Shown piece by piece: positions 25,532 to 35,827 of a stretch of 64,000 nt of DNA (position 1 is its first letter; each line of letters starts with the position of its first letter). Where the stretch lies: contig NZ_WQLA01000001.1 of assembly GCF_009755275.1 (NCBI RefSeq), positions 682,001-746,000 of the forward strand, written 5' to 3'. The translations under genes and the position numbers were made by a program. The DNA comes from Mucilaginibacter aquatilis. GTDB taxonomy: Bacteria; Bacteroidota; Bacteroidia; Sphingobacteriales; Sphingobacteriaceae. The notes beneath the pieces were generated by a model that was not told the DNA's origin, did not search any database, and saw nothing but the letters and a program-made list of their open reading frames with translations.

Positions 25532-27621
25532 TGCAGTTCAATGGTTACGCGTGACCCTTTAGGAATAATACTACCACCCGTTACCGACTGGCGTGCTACT
25601 ACTCCGCATCCTCTTACAGTTGTTTTATATCCTGCATTACCTAATGCATAAAGCGCATCACTCAAACCCATTCCGGTTACGGCGGGTACAGTGCCACGTT
25701 TGTATTTTACTTCTTGCGGAGCCAAACCATTGCTGGTATCAACCGAACGCGATGCATTTGATGCATACAGCGGTTTAACTCCAAGTTTGCCATACACCTG
25801 CTGCAGGGCTTTAATGTTTCCGTGCTTAACCTCAGGTAGCTGCGTGTTGCCAACTAAACGAGTTACCGGGGCCTGGTCCATCTGCAAATCGCTCGAGTAT
25901 ACTTTATCAGCAATTTCCCTGAAAACCGGACCGGCAACTGCTGCACCGTAATAGCCGTTCTTTGGATCATTGATAACCACTATAAGCGAGTATTTGGGCT
26001 TATCGGCCGGAAAATAACCTGCAAACGAGGCCTGATATTGACGGCGGGCTTTATAACCTTTGTTTGCATCGGCCACCTGTGCAGTACCCGATTTACCGGC
26101 AACTCTGTACAATGGATTATAAATGATGCCTTTACCCGTACCCTCGGTAATTACCCCTTCCATCATTTCCTGCATTTTTTTCAGGGTTTTTTCGGAGCAT
26201 ATTTTATCGTTAACTACACGGGCCGAAAACTGCTCGATGGGGTTACCCAGTCTGCGAATTTCGCGCACAAAAATTGGCGCTACATACTTGCCGTTATTGG
26301 CAATGGCATTATAAAACGACAACATTTTAAGCGGCGTCAAATTCATCTCATAGCCATAGGCCATTTGAGGCAACGACATGTTCTTGTTCCAGCTTTTGCT
26401 CTTAGGATTTTTTACCACCGGCTGAGCTTCACCCGGTATTTGCAAACCCAGCTTTTCATTCAGCTTCCAATCGTAAAGATGGTCGGTAAACTTCGATTGA
26501 TTTTGCTTGTAATACTTATCAACTAAATAGGCAACCGCGGCGTTTGATGACTCTTCAAACGCCTTTTTTACGGTCACCACTCCAATACTTCCATGCGAAT
26601 CCTTGATGATGTGGCCACGGATGGGATATGTACCCGTACCTACAAGGGTGTTGGTGTCAACATACTTATCTTCAAGTAACGCCATATACGACGCAATTTT
26701 GAAGGTAGAGCCGGGATCTTGATTACCGGCAATAGCATAATTGAATTTCTCTTTGTATTCGCCGTCGGCAACCTTGCTGTAATTTGCTACAGCGCGTATT
26801 TCACCGGTTGACACCTCCATTAATATGGCGGCACCATGATCGGCATTGCTTTTAATGAGCTGTTTAAGCAACGCATTTTGCGTAACATCCTGAAAATTTA
26901 CATCAATAGTTGATATAATATCTGCACCTTCTTTTGGGGCAATCTCATTATCGGGGTTTACCGGCATCCAAACACTACCTGCAATACGCTGCATTAAACG
27001 CTTACCGCTTTCGCCTTCAATATAATCAGCATATGCACCCTCCAAACCTACCGGGTTTTTGATGTTTTCATTTTTATAACCAATGGTACGTGCCGCAAGC
27101 GAGCGATAAGGGAGAATGCGCTTATTTTGCTGAACAATGATTAAACCGCCTTTATAACGGCCCATATTAAATATGGGAAACTTGCGTATTTTTTTAAGAT
27201 CTTGATAAGAAACCCTTCTGCGTACCAGTTGATAACGGCGCTTTTCGCGGCGCGCCTCACGCAAAGCGCGCGAATAATCACCGGCTGATTTATCGCCAAA
27301 GAAAGCCGACATTTTGTAGGCCAGTGAATCTACCTTATCGTAAAACACCTTATCATCTTCAATACCACCGGCAAGCATATCCATATGCAGCTCATATTCA
27401 GGCACTGAAGTTGCTAGTAAGCTACCATCAACAGCAAAAATGTTACCCCGTGCAGCATCAACGTTAACATACTTTACAGAGAGGCTATCGGCCATATTAC
27501 GCCACTTTTTACCCTGCGCAAATTGTAAATGACACAGCTTAAAAAACACAGCAAACGCCAGCACCACTATTAGCCCAAAGGCCAGGTACACACGCAGCAA
27601 TATGTTAGTCCTGATATTCAT
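25528..27621 (-). CDS. ftsI: Septal penicillin-binding protein FtsI (PBP3), with PASTA domain
   Basis: Transpeptidase cross-linking septal peptidoglycan. 697 residues: one N-terminal transmembrane anchor (about 9-30), a PBP dimerisation domain (about 55-210), the transpeptidase domain with S305-T-F-K308, S358-S-N360 and K510-S-G, and a single C-terminal PASTA domain (about 640-697). A PASTA domain is unusual for FtsI of proteobacteria but common in Bacteroidota. Overlaps ftsL upstream and murE downstream by 4 bases each, so the three are likely translationally coupled. Confidence 0.96.
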   Translation of the reverse strand: MNIRTNILLRVYLAFGLIVVLAFAVFFKLCHLQFAQGKKWRNMADSLSVKYVNVDAARGNIFAVDGSLLATSVPEYELHMDMLAGGIEDDKVFYDKVDSLAYKMSAFFGDKSAGDYSRALREARREKRRYQLVRRRVSYQDLKKIRKFPIFNMGRYKGGLIIVQQNKRILPYRSLAARTIGYKNENIKNPVGLEGAYADYIEGESGKRLMQRIAGSVWMPVNPDNEIAPKEGADIISTIDVNFQDVTQNALLKQLIKSNADHGAAILMEVSTGEIRAVANYSKVADGEYKEKFNYAIAGNQDPGSTFKIASYMALLEDKYVDTNTLVGTGTYPIRGHIIKDSHGSIGVVTVKKAFEESSNAAVAYLVDKYYKQNQSKFTDHLYDWKLNEKLGLQIPGEAQPVVKNPKSKSWNKNMSLPQMAYGYEMNLTPLKMLSFYNAIANNGKYVAPIFVREIRRLGNPIEQFSARVVNDKICSEKTLKKMQEMMEGVITEGTGKGIIYNPLYRVAGKSGTAQVADANKGYKARRQYQASFAGYFPADKPKYSLIVVINDPKNGYYGAAVAGPVFREIADKVYSSDLQMDQAPVTRLVGNTQLPEVKHGNIKALQQVYGKLGVKPLYASNASRSVDTSNGLAPQEVKYKRGTVPAVTGMGLSDALYALGNAGYKTTVRGCGVVARQSVTGGSIIPKGSRVTIELQ

Positions 27622-28025
27622 TTTTCAACCTCCGTATTATCGGTTAACTTTTGCGGTGGCTCAACAGCTTCACTTATACCCAGGGTATCTACACGCTTGG
27701 CCACTTCTGTAAGCGTGCTGTGGTAAGCCATCTCGGCTTTGGTAGTTTTATAATCCCAGCTTAATTCTTTTACTTCTTTACTTAATTTATCAATGTCACG
27801 TATATTGTTTTCGGCAAATTGCCTGTTACCTATGTACACCATACCCAGCAATGCCAAAAAGAAAACAAATGGCAAAGCACGGGTAACATCCTCGGTAGAT
27901 ATTACTCCTTTACTGATGAGGTTTGTGAAAAAGTTTTCCGGGTTTTCTTTAGCCGGTATCTCTTTAACCACAATCTCCTTCTCAGCTTCTTCTTCCTGAA
28001 TTTCTGTACGTAAACGGTTGCTCAT
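27618..28025 (-). CDS. FtsL-like cell division protein
   Basis: 135 residues: a charged cytoplasmic N-terminus rich in Glu/Lys, one transmembrane helix (about 48-66, ALPFVFFLALLGMVYIG), then a coiled-coil-like periplasmic stretch (NIRDIDKLSKEVKELSWDYKTTKAEM). Size, topology and the position between rsmH and ftsI are those of FtsL, which forms a complex with FtsB and FtsQ and activates FtsWI. Sequence similarity to model FtsL proteins is not visible by eye, so the call rests on layout and context. Confidence 0.8.
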   Translation of the reverse strand: MSNRLRTEIQEEEAEKEIVVKEIPAKENPENFFTNLISKGVISTEDVTRALPFVFFLALLGMVYIGNRQFAENNIRDIDKLSKEVKELSWDYKTTKAEMAYHSTLTEVAKRVDTLGISEAVEPPQKLTDNTEVEK

Positions 28026-28924
28026 TTTTTTACAGCTATTCTTAATTTGGCACTACGTGCCCTGTTATTTTCCTTTATTTCTTCTTCAGTAGCAGTTATT
28101 GCGCCGCGGCTTACAGCCTCCAGCGGTTTTTGATCATTACCGTAAAAATCTTTTTCCACCTCGCCGCTGAACTTGCCTTTAGCAATGAAGTTTTTAACCA
28201 GCCTGTCTTCCAGTGAATGGTAAGACAGAACCACCAACCTGCCTCCTGTACCTAAAACCTCGGCGGCCTGCTGCAGGAAATCTTTCAATACCTCCAGCTC
28301 CTGGTTTACCTCAATGCGCAACGCCTGAAATACCTGTGCCAGGTACTTATGTTCTTTGCCACGGGGAATTAATCCCGCAATTGTGTTTTTCAAATCGGCT
28401 ACCGTACTCAGCTGACCATTAAGCCTGCCTGTTACAATAGTTTTTGCAAGCGATTTCGCATTTTGGATTTCACCGTAAATGCCAAAAATGCGGTGTAACT
28501 CAGCCTCGCTGTACGTATTTACCACCTGCTTGGCGGTAAGGTCGGATTGCTGGTTCATGCGCATGTCCAGCTCGGCATCAAACCTTATCGAAAATCCGCG
28601 CTCTGCCTCATCAAACTGATGCGACGATACACCCAAATCGGCCAGTATACCATCAACCTTTGTTGCACCGTGCAGGCGACAAAAGTTTTTGAGATACCTA
28701 AAATTCTGATCAACAAACACAAAGCGTTTGTCATCAATTTTATTACGCTGCGCATCGGCATCCTGGTCAAACGCTATTAACTTACCGTTTTCACCCAGGT
28801 GCTTCATTATTTCCCGCGAGTGACCACCACCACCAAAGGTTACATCAACGTAAGTTCCATTTGGCTTAATATTTAAAGCGTCAATACACTCCTGCAACAT
28901 CACCGGGTTATGATAATTACTCAT
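28022..28924 (-). CDS. rsmH: 16S rRNA (cytosine(1402)-N(4))-methyltransferase
   Basis: SAM-dependent methylation of 16S rRNA C1402 at N4; also known as MraW. 300 residues. YVDVTFGGGGHSREI is the SAM-binding motif I; DGILADLGVSSHQFDEAERGFSIR and the C-terminal LVVLSYHSLEDRLVKNFI are family signatures. Overlaps the mraZ end by 8 bases and the ftsL start by 4. Confidence 0.97.
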   Translation of the reverse strand: MSNYHNPVMLQECIDALNIKPNGTYVDVTFGGGGHSREIMKHLGENGKLIAFDQDADAQRNKIDDKRFVFVDQNFRYLKNFCRLHGATKVDGILADLGVSSHQFDEAERGFSIRFDAELDMRMNQQSDLTAKQVVNTYSEAELHRIFGIYGEIQNAKSLAKTIVTGRLNGQLSTVADLKNTIAGLIPRGKEHKYLAQVFQALRIEVNQELEVLKDFLQQAAEVLGTGGRLVVLSYHSLEDRLVKNFIAKGKFSGEVEKDFYGNDQKPLEAVSRGAITATEEEIKENNRARSAKLRIAVKK

Positions 28925-29381
28925 CTCCCCTCCTTCCTAAACTACCCATTACTTCCTCGGCCAGGTTGGCAAAGTTTTCAGGAGCGTTATCCATCTGCTC
29001 ATCATATGCAGTTTGATCCCAAACCTCAATTTTATTAAACTGGCAAGACAGCACCACTTCGGTACCTATGCCCGCATATTCAGTGAGCGCCTTTGGCAAC
29101 AATACCCTACCCGATGCATCAAGGGATAGCTCGGTAGCTCCACGGGTGAAATACCGGATAAACTCACGGGTTTTCTTCTCGTACTGGTTAAGCTTGCTAA
29201 GGTCGTCCACTATTTTATCCCACTCCTTACGAGTATAGATTACCAGGTGCTTTTCAAAGCCACGGTTGATCACAAGGCCCTCTTTATCAGCTTCTGGAAG
29301 CTGTTTCTTGAGGCCCGCCGGGATCATCATCCGCCCTTTGGCATCCAGTTTACAATCAAATTCTCCTAAAAAATGAGACAT
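28917..29381 (-). CDS. mraZ: Transcriptional regulator MraZ
   Basis: 154-residue DNA-binding protein with two SpoVT/AbrB-like domains: one near the N-terminus (GEFDCKLDAKGRMMIPAGLKKQL), the other after residue 80 (TELSLDASGRVLLPKALTEY). The repeated DxxGRxxxP motifs are the MraZ hallmark. Known MraZ proteins form rings and repress their own dcw operon. The start is ATG 29381; a frame extending to 29441 would run through the promoter and the predicted MraZ box. First gene of the cluster. Confidence 0.95.
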   Translation of the reverse strand: MSHFLGEFDCKLDAKGRMMIPAGLKKQLPEADKEGLVINRGFEKHLVIYTRKEWDKIVDDLSKLNQYEKKTREFIRYFTRGATELSLDASGRVLLPKALTEYAGIGTEVVLSCQFNKIEVWDQTAYDEQMDNAPENFANLAEEVMGSLGRRGDE

Positions 29382-29408
29382 GCAGGGTCTTATCCTAATT
29401 TTCAGATG

Positions 29409-29416
29409 TAAAAGTA
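29409..29416 (-). promoter_or_regulatory. Candidate -7 element (TACTTTTA) of the dcw operon
   Basis: Seven of eight bases match TAnnTTTG on the minus strand, 27 bases before the mraZ ATG. The MraZ box begins 9 bases upstream of it. Confidence 0.45.
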
Positions 29417-29425
29417 ACACAGAAT

Positions 29426-29451
29426 TTCCACTTCCTCCCACTTTTTCCCAC
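29426..29451 (-). promoter_or_regulatory. MraZ box: three GTGG(G/A)A repeats at 10-bp spacing
   Basis: On the minus strand GTGGGA occurs at 29451-29446 and 29441-29436, and GTGGAA at 29431-29426, exactly 10 bp apart. Known MraZ sites are TGGG-type direct repeats with the same 10-bp period. The site covers the expected -33 region of the mraZ promoter, which suits autorepression. Confidence 0.8.
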
Positions 29452-29652
29452 TAAAAAGTTTTCAACAGCAACTTTTGATAACTTTATCCCCACCACTGCA
29501 AACAATTGCTTATTTGTACAGTTATAATTCCCTTACTGCACTTTCATAAACCGCCCTAAAAATCATTATAACTATCTCATTAATAGTCAATAGTGCTACC
29601 ACTACTAGCTCATTGATTATTTTCGGTACTTTGCAACCCGTTACCAATTACA

Positions 29653-30705
29653 TTGCCTTTGAAACCACATTATCCTATACTTGATGGCTTACGCGGAACA
29701 GCGGCCATTATGGTAGTTATCTTCCATTTGTACGAGTCGTTGTATATCGATTATAGCATCCACCCTATTCACCATGGCTACCTCGCGGTTGACTTCTTTT
29801 TTATGTTGTCGGGCTTTGTTATTGGTTATGCCTATGATGACCGATGGGGCAAGCTGAAACCCTGGGATTTTTTTAAGGCGCGCCTCATTCGCCTGCATCC
29901 TATGGTTATTTTCAGCACAGTACTGGGGGCTATTTGCTTTTGGTTTGACCCTTATATAGATGCCAAATACCACATTGACTTTATGAAGCTGGTGGGCATT
30001 ACATTAATCGGGTTAACATTACTGCCCACTCGTGATGTACGGGGATGGGATGAAACACATTCATTGAACGGGCCACTATGGTCGCTTTTGCAGGAATACA
30101 TAGCCAACATTCTTTATGTTGCTTTCGGGCGCCTACTGAGCATCAAAGCATTGTGGATTGTAGCTATAGTAAGCGGTTTATGGTTAGCGTATGCGGCTAA
30201 TATGCTTGGCAGCGTGGCCAGCGGATGGGCCTACGGCAATTTTTGGATGGGCTTAACACGTATGGCATTCCCGTTCTTTGCAGGCTTACTATTGTTCAGA
30301 TCAGGATTATTGCTCAAAGTGCGTAACGCCTACCTGCTATGTTCGGTTGTATTAATTGTGCTTTTTATGCTACCGTATGTTAAATACAATGGCTTATTTG
30401 AGGCTGCGTGTATCATCTTTGTTTTCCCGCTTATTATTGCAGCAGGCGCCGGAAGCAGCATTAGCGGAAAGTGGGCCAAGTTGTGCAAGTTTTCGGGAGA
30501 CTTATCTTACCCGCTTTATATTATACACTACCCCGGTATTTACTACTTTTTATATTGGATACAAGCAAAAAAGCCAACACCTGCCCAAATGCTAACTGTT
30601 GGCTGCGGGTTATTTATAGTGTTTGTGGCAGTTGCTTACGCAGCACTTAAGCTATATGACGAACCTGTGCGCGCATGGCTGAAAAGAAAATGGATGCGCG
30701 CTTAA
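29653..30705 (+). CDS. Acyltransferase 3 family (OafA/YrhL-like) membrane protein
   Basis: 350 residues, about ten transmembrane helices. The N-terminus HYPILDGLRGTAAIMVVIFHLYES carries the family's DGLRG and catalytic-type His; FFFMLSGFVIGYAY is the second family block and LSYPLYIIHYP the third. Such enzymes O-acylate cell-surface sugars or lipids. The start is TTG 29653; the next Met would delete the DGLRG motif, so TTG is the best choice visible. Divergent from mraZ, single gene, with a terminator downstream. Substrate unknown. Confidence 0.85.
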   Translation: MPLKPHYPILDGLRGTAAIMVVIFHLYESLYIDYSIHPIHHGYLAVDFFFMLSGFVIGYAYDDRWGKLKPWDFFKARLIRLHPMVIFSTVLGAICFWFDPYIDAKYHIDFMKLVGITLIGLTLLPTRDVRGWDETHSLNGPLWSLLQEYIANILYVAFGRLLSIKALWIVAIVSGLWLAYAANMLGSVASGWAYGNFWMGLTRMAFPFFAGLLLFRSGLLLKVRNAYLLCSVVLIVLFMLPYVKYNGLFEAACIIFVFPLIIAAGAGSSISGKWAKLCKFSGDLSYPLYIIHYPGIYYFLYWIQAKKPTPAQMLTVGCGLFIVFVAVAYAALKLYDEPVRAWLKRKWMRA

Positions 30706-30725
30706 AACGCAAACCTCAATATACA

Positions 30726-30760
30726 AAAAAGCCCCTGCTATAAAATAACAGGGGCTTTTA
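30726..30760. terminator. Bidirectional terminator between acyltransferase gene and atpC
   Basis: Stem AAAAGCCCCTG/CAGGGGCTTTT with an 11-base loop, flanked by A and T runs, between converging genes. Confidence 0.85.
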
Positions 30761-30777
30761 TTATGTTTAAGTAAGTA

Positions 30778-31035
30778 TTAACGCTGGGTAATGCCTTCGG
30801 CAAGTACCATTACTTTGTTATTATTTACTTCAACCACTCCGCCTTGTATGCGGTAAACACCTTCTTTACCATCTTTGCTTCCGCCGCGAACAATAAGTTT
30901 ACCATCCTCAAGCGTTGAAATGATTGGTGCGTGATTATTTAATATCTCAAACGACCCTAAAGTACCCGGAACGGTTACTGAGCTAACTTCGCCCTCAAAT
31001 ACTTTTTTATCAGGAGTAAGAATTTCTAAAGTCAT
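30778..31035 (-). CDS. atpC: ATP synthase F1 epsilon subunit (short form)
   Basis: 85 residues, against about 135 in E. coli. The whole length matches the N-terminal beta-sandwich: MTLEILTPDKKVFEGEVSSVTVPGTLGSFEILNNHAPIISTL. The C-terminal helical hairpin that inhibits ATPase activity in other bacteria is absent. Short AtpC proteins are normal for Bacteroidota. Follows atpD after an 84-bp gap that holds an inverted repeat. Confidence 0.93.
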   Translation of the reverse strand: MTLEILTPDKKVFEGEVSSVTVPGTLGSFEILNNHAPIISTLEDGKLIVRGGSKDGKEGVYRIQGGVVEVNNNKVMVLAEGITQR

Positions 31036-31048
31036 TTTTTGAGTTATG

Positions 31049-31118
31049 TGCTGTAGGTTGCGTGTTGAGAGTTTTGCAATTCATTGTTTGTTAACTCTTA
31101 AACCCGCAACCTGCAACA
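31049..31118. repeat. Inverted heptad-type element between atpD and atpC
   Basis: The plus strand reads GTAGGTT, GCGTGTT, GAGAGTT; after about 20 bases the complement returns as AACTCTTAAACCCGCAACC. The reverse complement of this second arm is GCAGGTT, GCGGGTT, TAAGAGTT. Both arms therefore move in 7-base steps. The element runs from 2 bases after the atpD stop to 13 bases before the atpC start. Confidence 0.65.
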
Positions 31119-31119
31119 A

Positions 31120-32712
<1,593 letters not shown>

Positions 32713-32864
32713 TTATAATGACTTTTTAACTACTTATATGAAAGAATTTTACTGAAAATATGAACGTAATACACTTAACTGATAATGATTAATAACAGAT
32801 GGATAATATATCACAATAAAAAGCGTTTAGCTGACCATTATAAGGACGTACTTTTACGTTAAAT

Positions 32865-33848
32865 TTAAGGCACTACGAGGACAATTTTGCCTATATGTTC
32901 GCTGCTCTCCATTAGCAAATGTGCTTCAGCGGCCTGTTGTAAAGCATAGGTTTGATTAATCACTGCTTTAATTTTCCCTTGCTCAATTAACGGCCATACA
33001 TGGTTCTTAAGTTGTTTTGCAATTGCAGCCTTAAATTCAATATCTCTGGCACGCAAAGTTGAACCGGTTATGGTGATTCGCTTAAGCATAATTAATGACA
33101 AATCAACTTGCGCATCTTTACCCTTCATGGTATTAATAAGCACCAGTCGCCCATCATTTGCCAGTGCGGCAAGGTTAAGCGGCGTGTAATCACCGCCTAT
33201 CATATCCAAAATTACGTCAACACCATTTCCGTTGGTTAACTGCATAATCTCGTCAGCAAAATTTTGCGTTTTATAATTGATGGCTTTTGCTGCACCCAAA
33301 TGTTCGCACACCTCGCATTTATGCGCTGAACCAGCTGTTACATACACCGTACTACCTAACGCTTTAGCTATTTGTATAGCTGCCACCCCAATGCCGCTGC
33401 TGCCGCCATGTACAAGCAAACTATGGCGTGGCTTTAACCCTGCCCTGTCAAAAACGTTACTCCAAACAGTAAAAAAAGTTTCGGGTAGGCTTGCAGCTTC
33501 AACCATGCTCACACCCGCCGGAACCGGCAAACATTGCCCTTCGGGAGCTAAGCAATATTCAGCATAACCTCCACCGGCTACAAGGGCACACACCTCGTCA
33601 CCCGCCTGCCACAACAATACGCCAGGCCCGATTGCTTCAACCACGCCCGCCACTTCAAGACCCGGTATATCAACAGGTGCACCCGCTGGCGGCGGATAGC
33701 TGCCTTTACGCTGGGCAACATCGGGCCGGTTAACACCGGCAGCATACACTTTTATCAATACTTCACCGGGCCGGGGCACAGGCTTTGGCCGCTCGGCCAG
33801 CTGCAACACTTCAGGTCCTCCGTGTTCCCTAATTATCATTGCCTTCAT
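32865..33848 (-). CDS. NAD(P)H:quinone oxidoreductase, PIG3-like MDR family
   Basis: 327-residue zinc-free medium-chain dehydrogenase/reductase. Family features: MKAMIIREHGGPEVLQL, the GVNRPDVAQRKGSYPPPAG segment typical of PIG3/quinone oxidoreductases, and the NADP-binding LLVHGGSSGIGVAAIQIAKALG. Zinc-ligand cysteines are absent. Probably reduces quinones or reactive enones with NADPH. Monocistronic, divergent from the subtilase gene. Substrate not determinable. Confidence 0.88.
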   Translation of the reverse strand: MKAMIIREHGGPEVLQLAERPKPVPRPGEVLIKVYAAGVNRPDVAQRKGSYPPPAGAPVDIPGLEVAGVVEAIGPGVLLWQAGDEVCALVAGGGYAEYCLAPEGQCLPVPAGVSMVEAASLPETFFTVWSNVFDRAGLKPRHSLLVHGGSSGIGVAAIQIAKALGSTVYVTAGSAHKCEVCEHLGAAKAINYKTQNFADEIMQLTNGNGVDVILDMIGGDYTPLNLAALANDGRLVLINTMKGKDAQVDLSLIMLKRITITGSTLRARDIEFKAAIAKQLKNHVWPLIEQGKIKAVINQTYALQQAAEAHLLMESSEHIGKIVLVVP

Positions 33849-33976
33849 CAGTCAGTTAACTATGTTACTTGTCCGAGGGTTTTAACTTTCATACGGTTTA
33901 TAAATTTTCAGCGTTGTATCATGAGCGTTTTTTTGGTTTATTTAACGCTTGTAATTTTACTATCTCTTTAATTTAA

Positions 33977-35587
33977 ATGGTTAACTCTTACACCCTAAAA
34001 CGCCTGTTAGTTGCAGGCCTGCTTTTATGTGCCACAAACACATTTGCCCAAACCCCCGCCAAGCCAAAACCCAACTGGCAAAACCTTGACCTGAAAGCCG
34101 ATGGCATGTTTGGAATCAGCACCGAAAAAGCATATAACGAATTACTGAAGGACAAAAAGCCGTTGAAAGTAATTGTTGCCGTAATTGATGGCGGGGTTGA
34201 CGTGAACCACGAAGATTTGAAAGATGTAATTTTGAGCAACGGCAAAGAAATTGCAGGCAATGGTATAGATGATGACAAAAACGGCTATGCCGACGATATA
34301 CACGGCTGGAATTTTATAGGATCGGCCAAGGGCAACCTCCAATATGATAACACAGAACTTACCCGCCTGTTAAAAAAATACTGGATGAAGTTTGCCTATG
34401 CAACACCCGAAACACTAAAAGGTGAGGAACTAAAAGCTTACAATGAACACGAAAAGCACAAGGCCGAGCTGCAAAAGCAACGCGCTGAAGCTACCCAAAG
34501 CCTACAAAATATAAGCGGTTTTAAACAGGCCCTTGAAGCGGTACAACAAGCCATTGGTATTGAAAACCCAACGTATAAAGATGTAATGAATTTTGTGCCG
34601 CGTAACCAGGTTGATAACCGCGTGCGCGAGATTGTGCTGCGCATGATGCCTGAATACAAGGATTTTAAAGATTTTAAAAAGAACGTAGTAGATGAGGCCT
34701 ATCAACATTATAACGAAAAGCTGAATTACCACTTAAATATGGACTATGAGGCGCGTGACCTTGTGGGCGATAACTACGAAAACAGTAACGAACATTTTTA
34801 CGGCAACAATGATGTTACCGGCCCTGACGCAGATCATGGTTCGCATGTGGCAGGAATTATTGCCGCCCTGCGTGAAAATAATTTAGGCATCAAAGGTGTA
34901 GCCAATAACGTTGCAATCATGTCGGTACGCACGGTGCCCAACGGCGATGAACGCGATAAGGACGTAGCGAACGCTATAAGATATGCTGCCGATAACGGAG
35001 CCAAAGTAATTAACATGAGCTTTGGCAAACCCTACTCATGGGATAAAAAAGTAGTAGACGAAGCGGTTAAGTACGCTGTAAGTAAAGATGTGCTACTTAT
35101 ACACGCTGCAGGTAACGACAATGAAAACACCGACGACAAGATATTCTATCCTAACCGCAATTATGAAGATAAAAGCGGTGCCGCCGAAGCCTGGATAGAA
35201 GTTGGTGCATCGGGCTTTAAAGATGATAAAACACTAAAAGCACCATTCTCAAACTATGGCAAAAACACCGTTGATGTATTTGCCCCGGGTGTTGCTATCT
35301 ATTCAACCACGCCAAATTCAGAGTATACCAATCATGATGGTACCAGCATGGCAGCACCGGTAGTAAGCGGACTTGCGGCACTCATCAGATCATACTACCC
35401 CTCATTAACCGCTACAGAGGTTAAAGAACTTATTTTAAGATCGGTTGTTAAAATAGACCATAAAGTAAACTACAAAGTTGGCAGCAAAGAGCGAAGCATT
35501 ACCTTTGCCGACTTGTGTAAAACCGGCGGCGTTGTAAACGCTTATAACGCGCTTAAACTTGCGGCGGCTAAGTCGGCAGCCAAATAA
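33977..35587 (+). CDS. S8 family serine peptidase (subtilisin-like), secreted
   Basis: 536 residues with a signal peptide ending near NTFAQ (about 1-25). Catalytic triad: D71 in VIDGGVD, H287 in DADHGSHVAG, S457 in HDGTSMAAP; the oxyanion Asn is N380 in HAAGN. Asp and His are about 216 residues apart, several times the spacing in subtilisin. The extra stretch (about 120-280) is rich in Lys, Glu and Gln and looks helical. No C-terminal sorting domain or propeptide is evident. Probably acts in the periplasm or outside the cell. Single gene, followed by tRNA-Arg. Confidence 0.9.
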   Translation: MVNSYTLKRLLVAGLLLCATNTFAQTPAKPKPNWQNLDLKADGMFGISTEKAYNELLKDKKPLKVIVAVIDGGVDVNHEDLKDVILSNGKEIAGNGIDDDKNGYADDIHGWNFIGSAKGNLQYDNTELTRLLKKYWMKFAYATPETLKGEELKAYNEHEKHKAELQKQRAEATQSLQNISGFKQALEAVQQAIGIENPTYKDVMNFVPRNQVDNRVREIVLRMMPEYKDFKDFKKNVVDEAYQHYNEKLNYHLNMDYEARDLVGDNYENSNEHFYGNNDVTGPDADHGSHVAGIIAALRENNLGIKGVANNVAIMSVRTVPNGDERDKDVANAIRYAADNGAKVINMSFGKPYSWDKKVVDEAVKYAVSKDVLLIHAAGNDNENTDDKIFYPNRNYEDKSGAAEAWIEVGASGFKDDKTLKAPFSNYGKNTVDVFAPGVAIYSTTPNSEYTNHDGTSMAAPVVSGLAALIRSYYPSLTATEVKELILRSVVKIDHKVNYKVGSKERSITFADLCKTGGVVNAYNALKLAAAKSAAK

Positions 35588-35693
35588 GAACATGAAACAA
35601 CAACTTGTGTTATGTTAAGTTGAAAATTAATATGCTGATTATGAACTCAAAAACTCAGTTTTTAAAATTATTCAGCATTTTTTTATAAAAACA

Positions 35694-35725
35694 TTTGAAC
35701 GGAATGTAGAATAATACTACTTTTG
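35694..35725 (+). promoter_or_regulatory. Bacteroidota-type promoter of tRNA-Arg
   Basis: TTTG (35694-35697), a 20-base spacer, then TACTTTTG (35718-35725): an exact -33/-7 pair. The expected start site lies roughly 10 bases before the tRNA. A 9-bp inverted repeat (AACGGAATG and CATTCCGTT, 35698-35706 and 35726-35734) brackets the -7 box. Confidence 0.75.
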
Positions 35726-35741
35726 CATTCCGTTTCAGGAA

Positions 35742-35815
35742 GCACTCGTAGCTCAATTGGATAGAGCATCTGACTACGGATCAGAAGGTTAGGGGTTCGA
35801 CTCCCTTCGAGTGCA
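35742..35815 (+). tRNA. tRNA-Arg (anticodon ACG)
   Basis: A 74-base cloverleaf. Acceptor arms are GCACTCG and CGAGTGC, with discriminator A at 35815 and no encoded CCA. D arm GCTC/GAGC; anticodon stem TCTGA/TCAGA with loop CTACGGA, giving anticodon ACG at 35776-35778; T arm AGGGGTTCGACTCCCT. It reads CGN arginine codons, with A34 expected to become inosine. Confidence 0.97.
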
Positions 35816-35827
35816 CTTTTTAATCTC

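Noticed and set aside
29484..29492. DnaA-box-like TTATCCCCA upstream of mraZ
   Set aside because: One mismatch to TTATCCACA and a single copy; no origin features or dnaA/dnaN nearby.
29641..29973. Minus-strand frame over the acyltransferase start
   Set aside because: Opposes the conserved DGLRG block; composition typical of an antisense frame.
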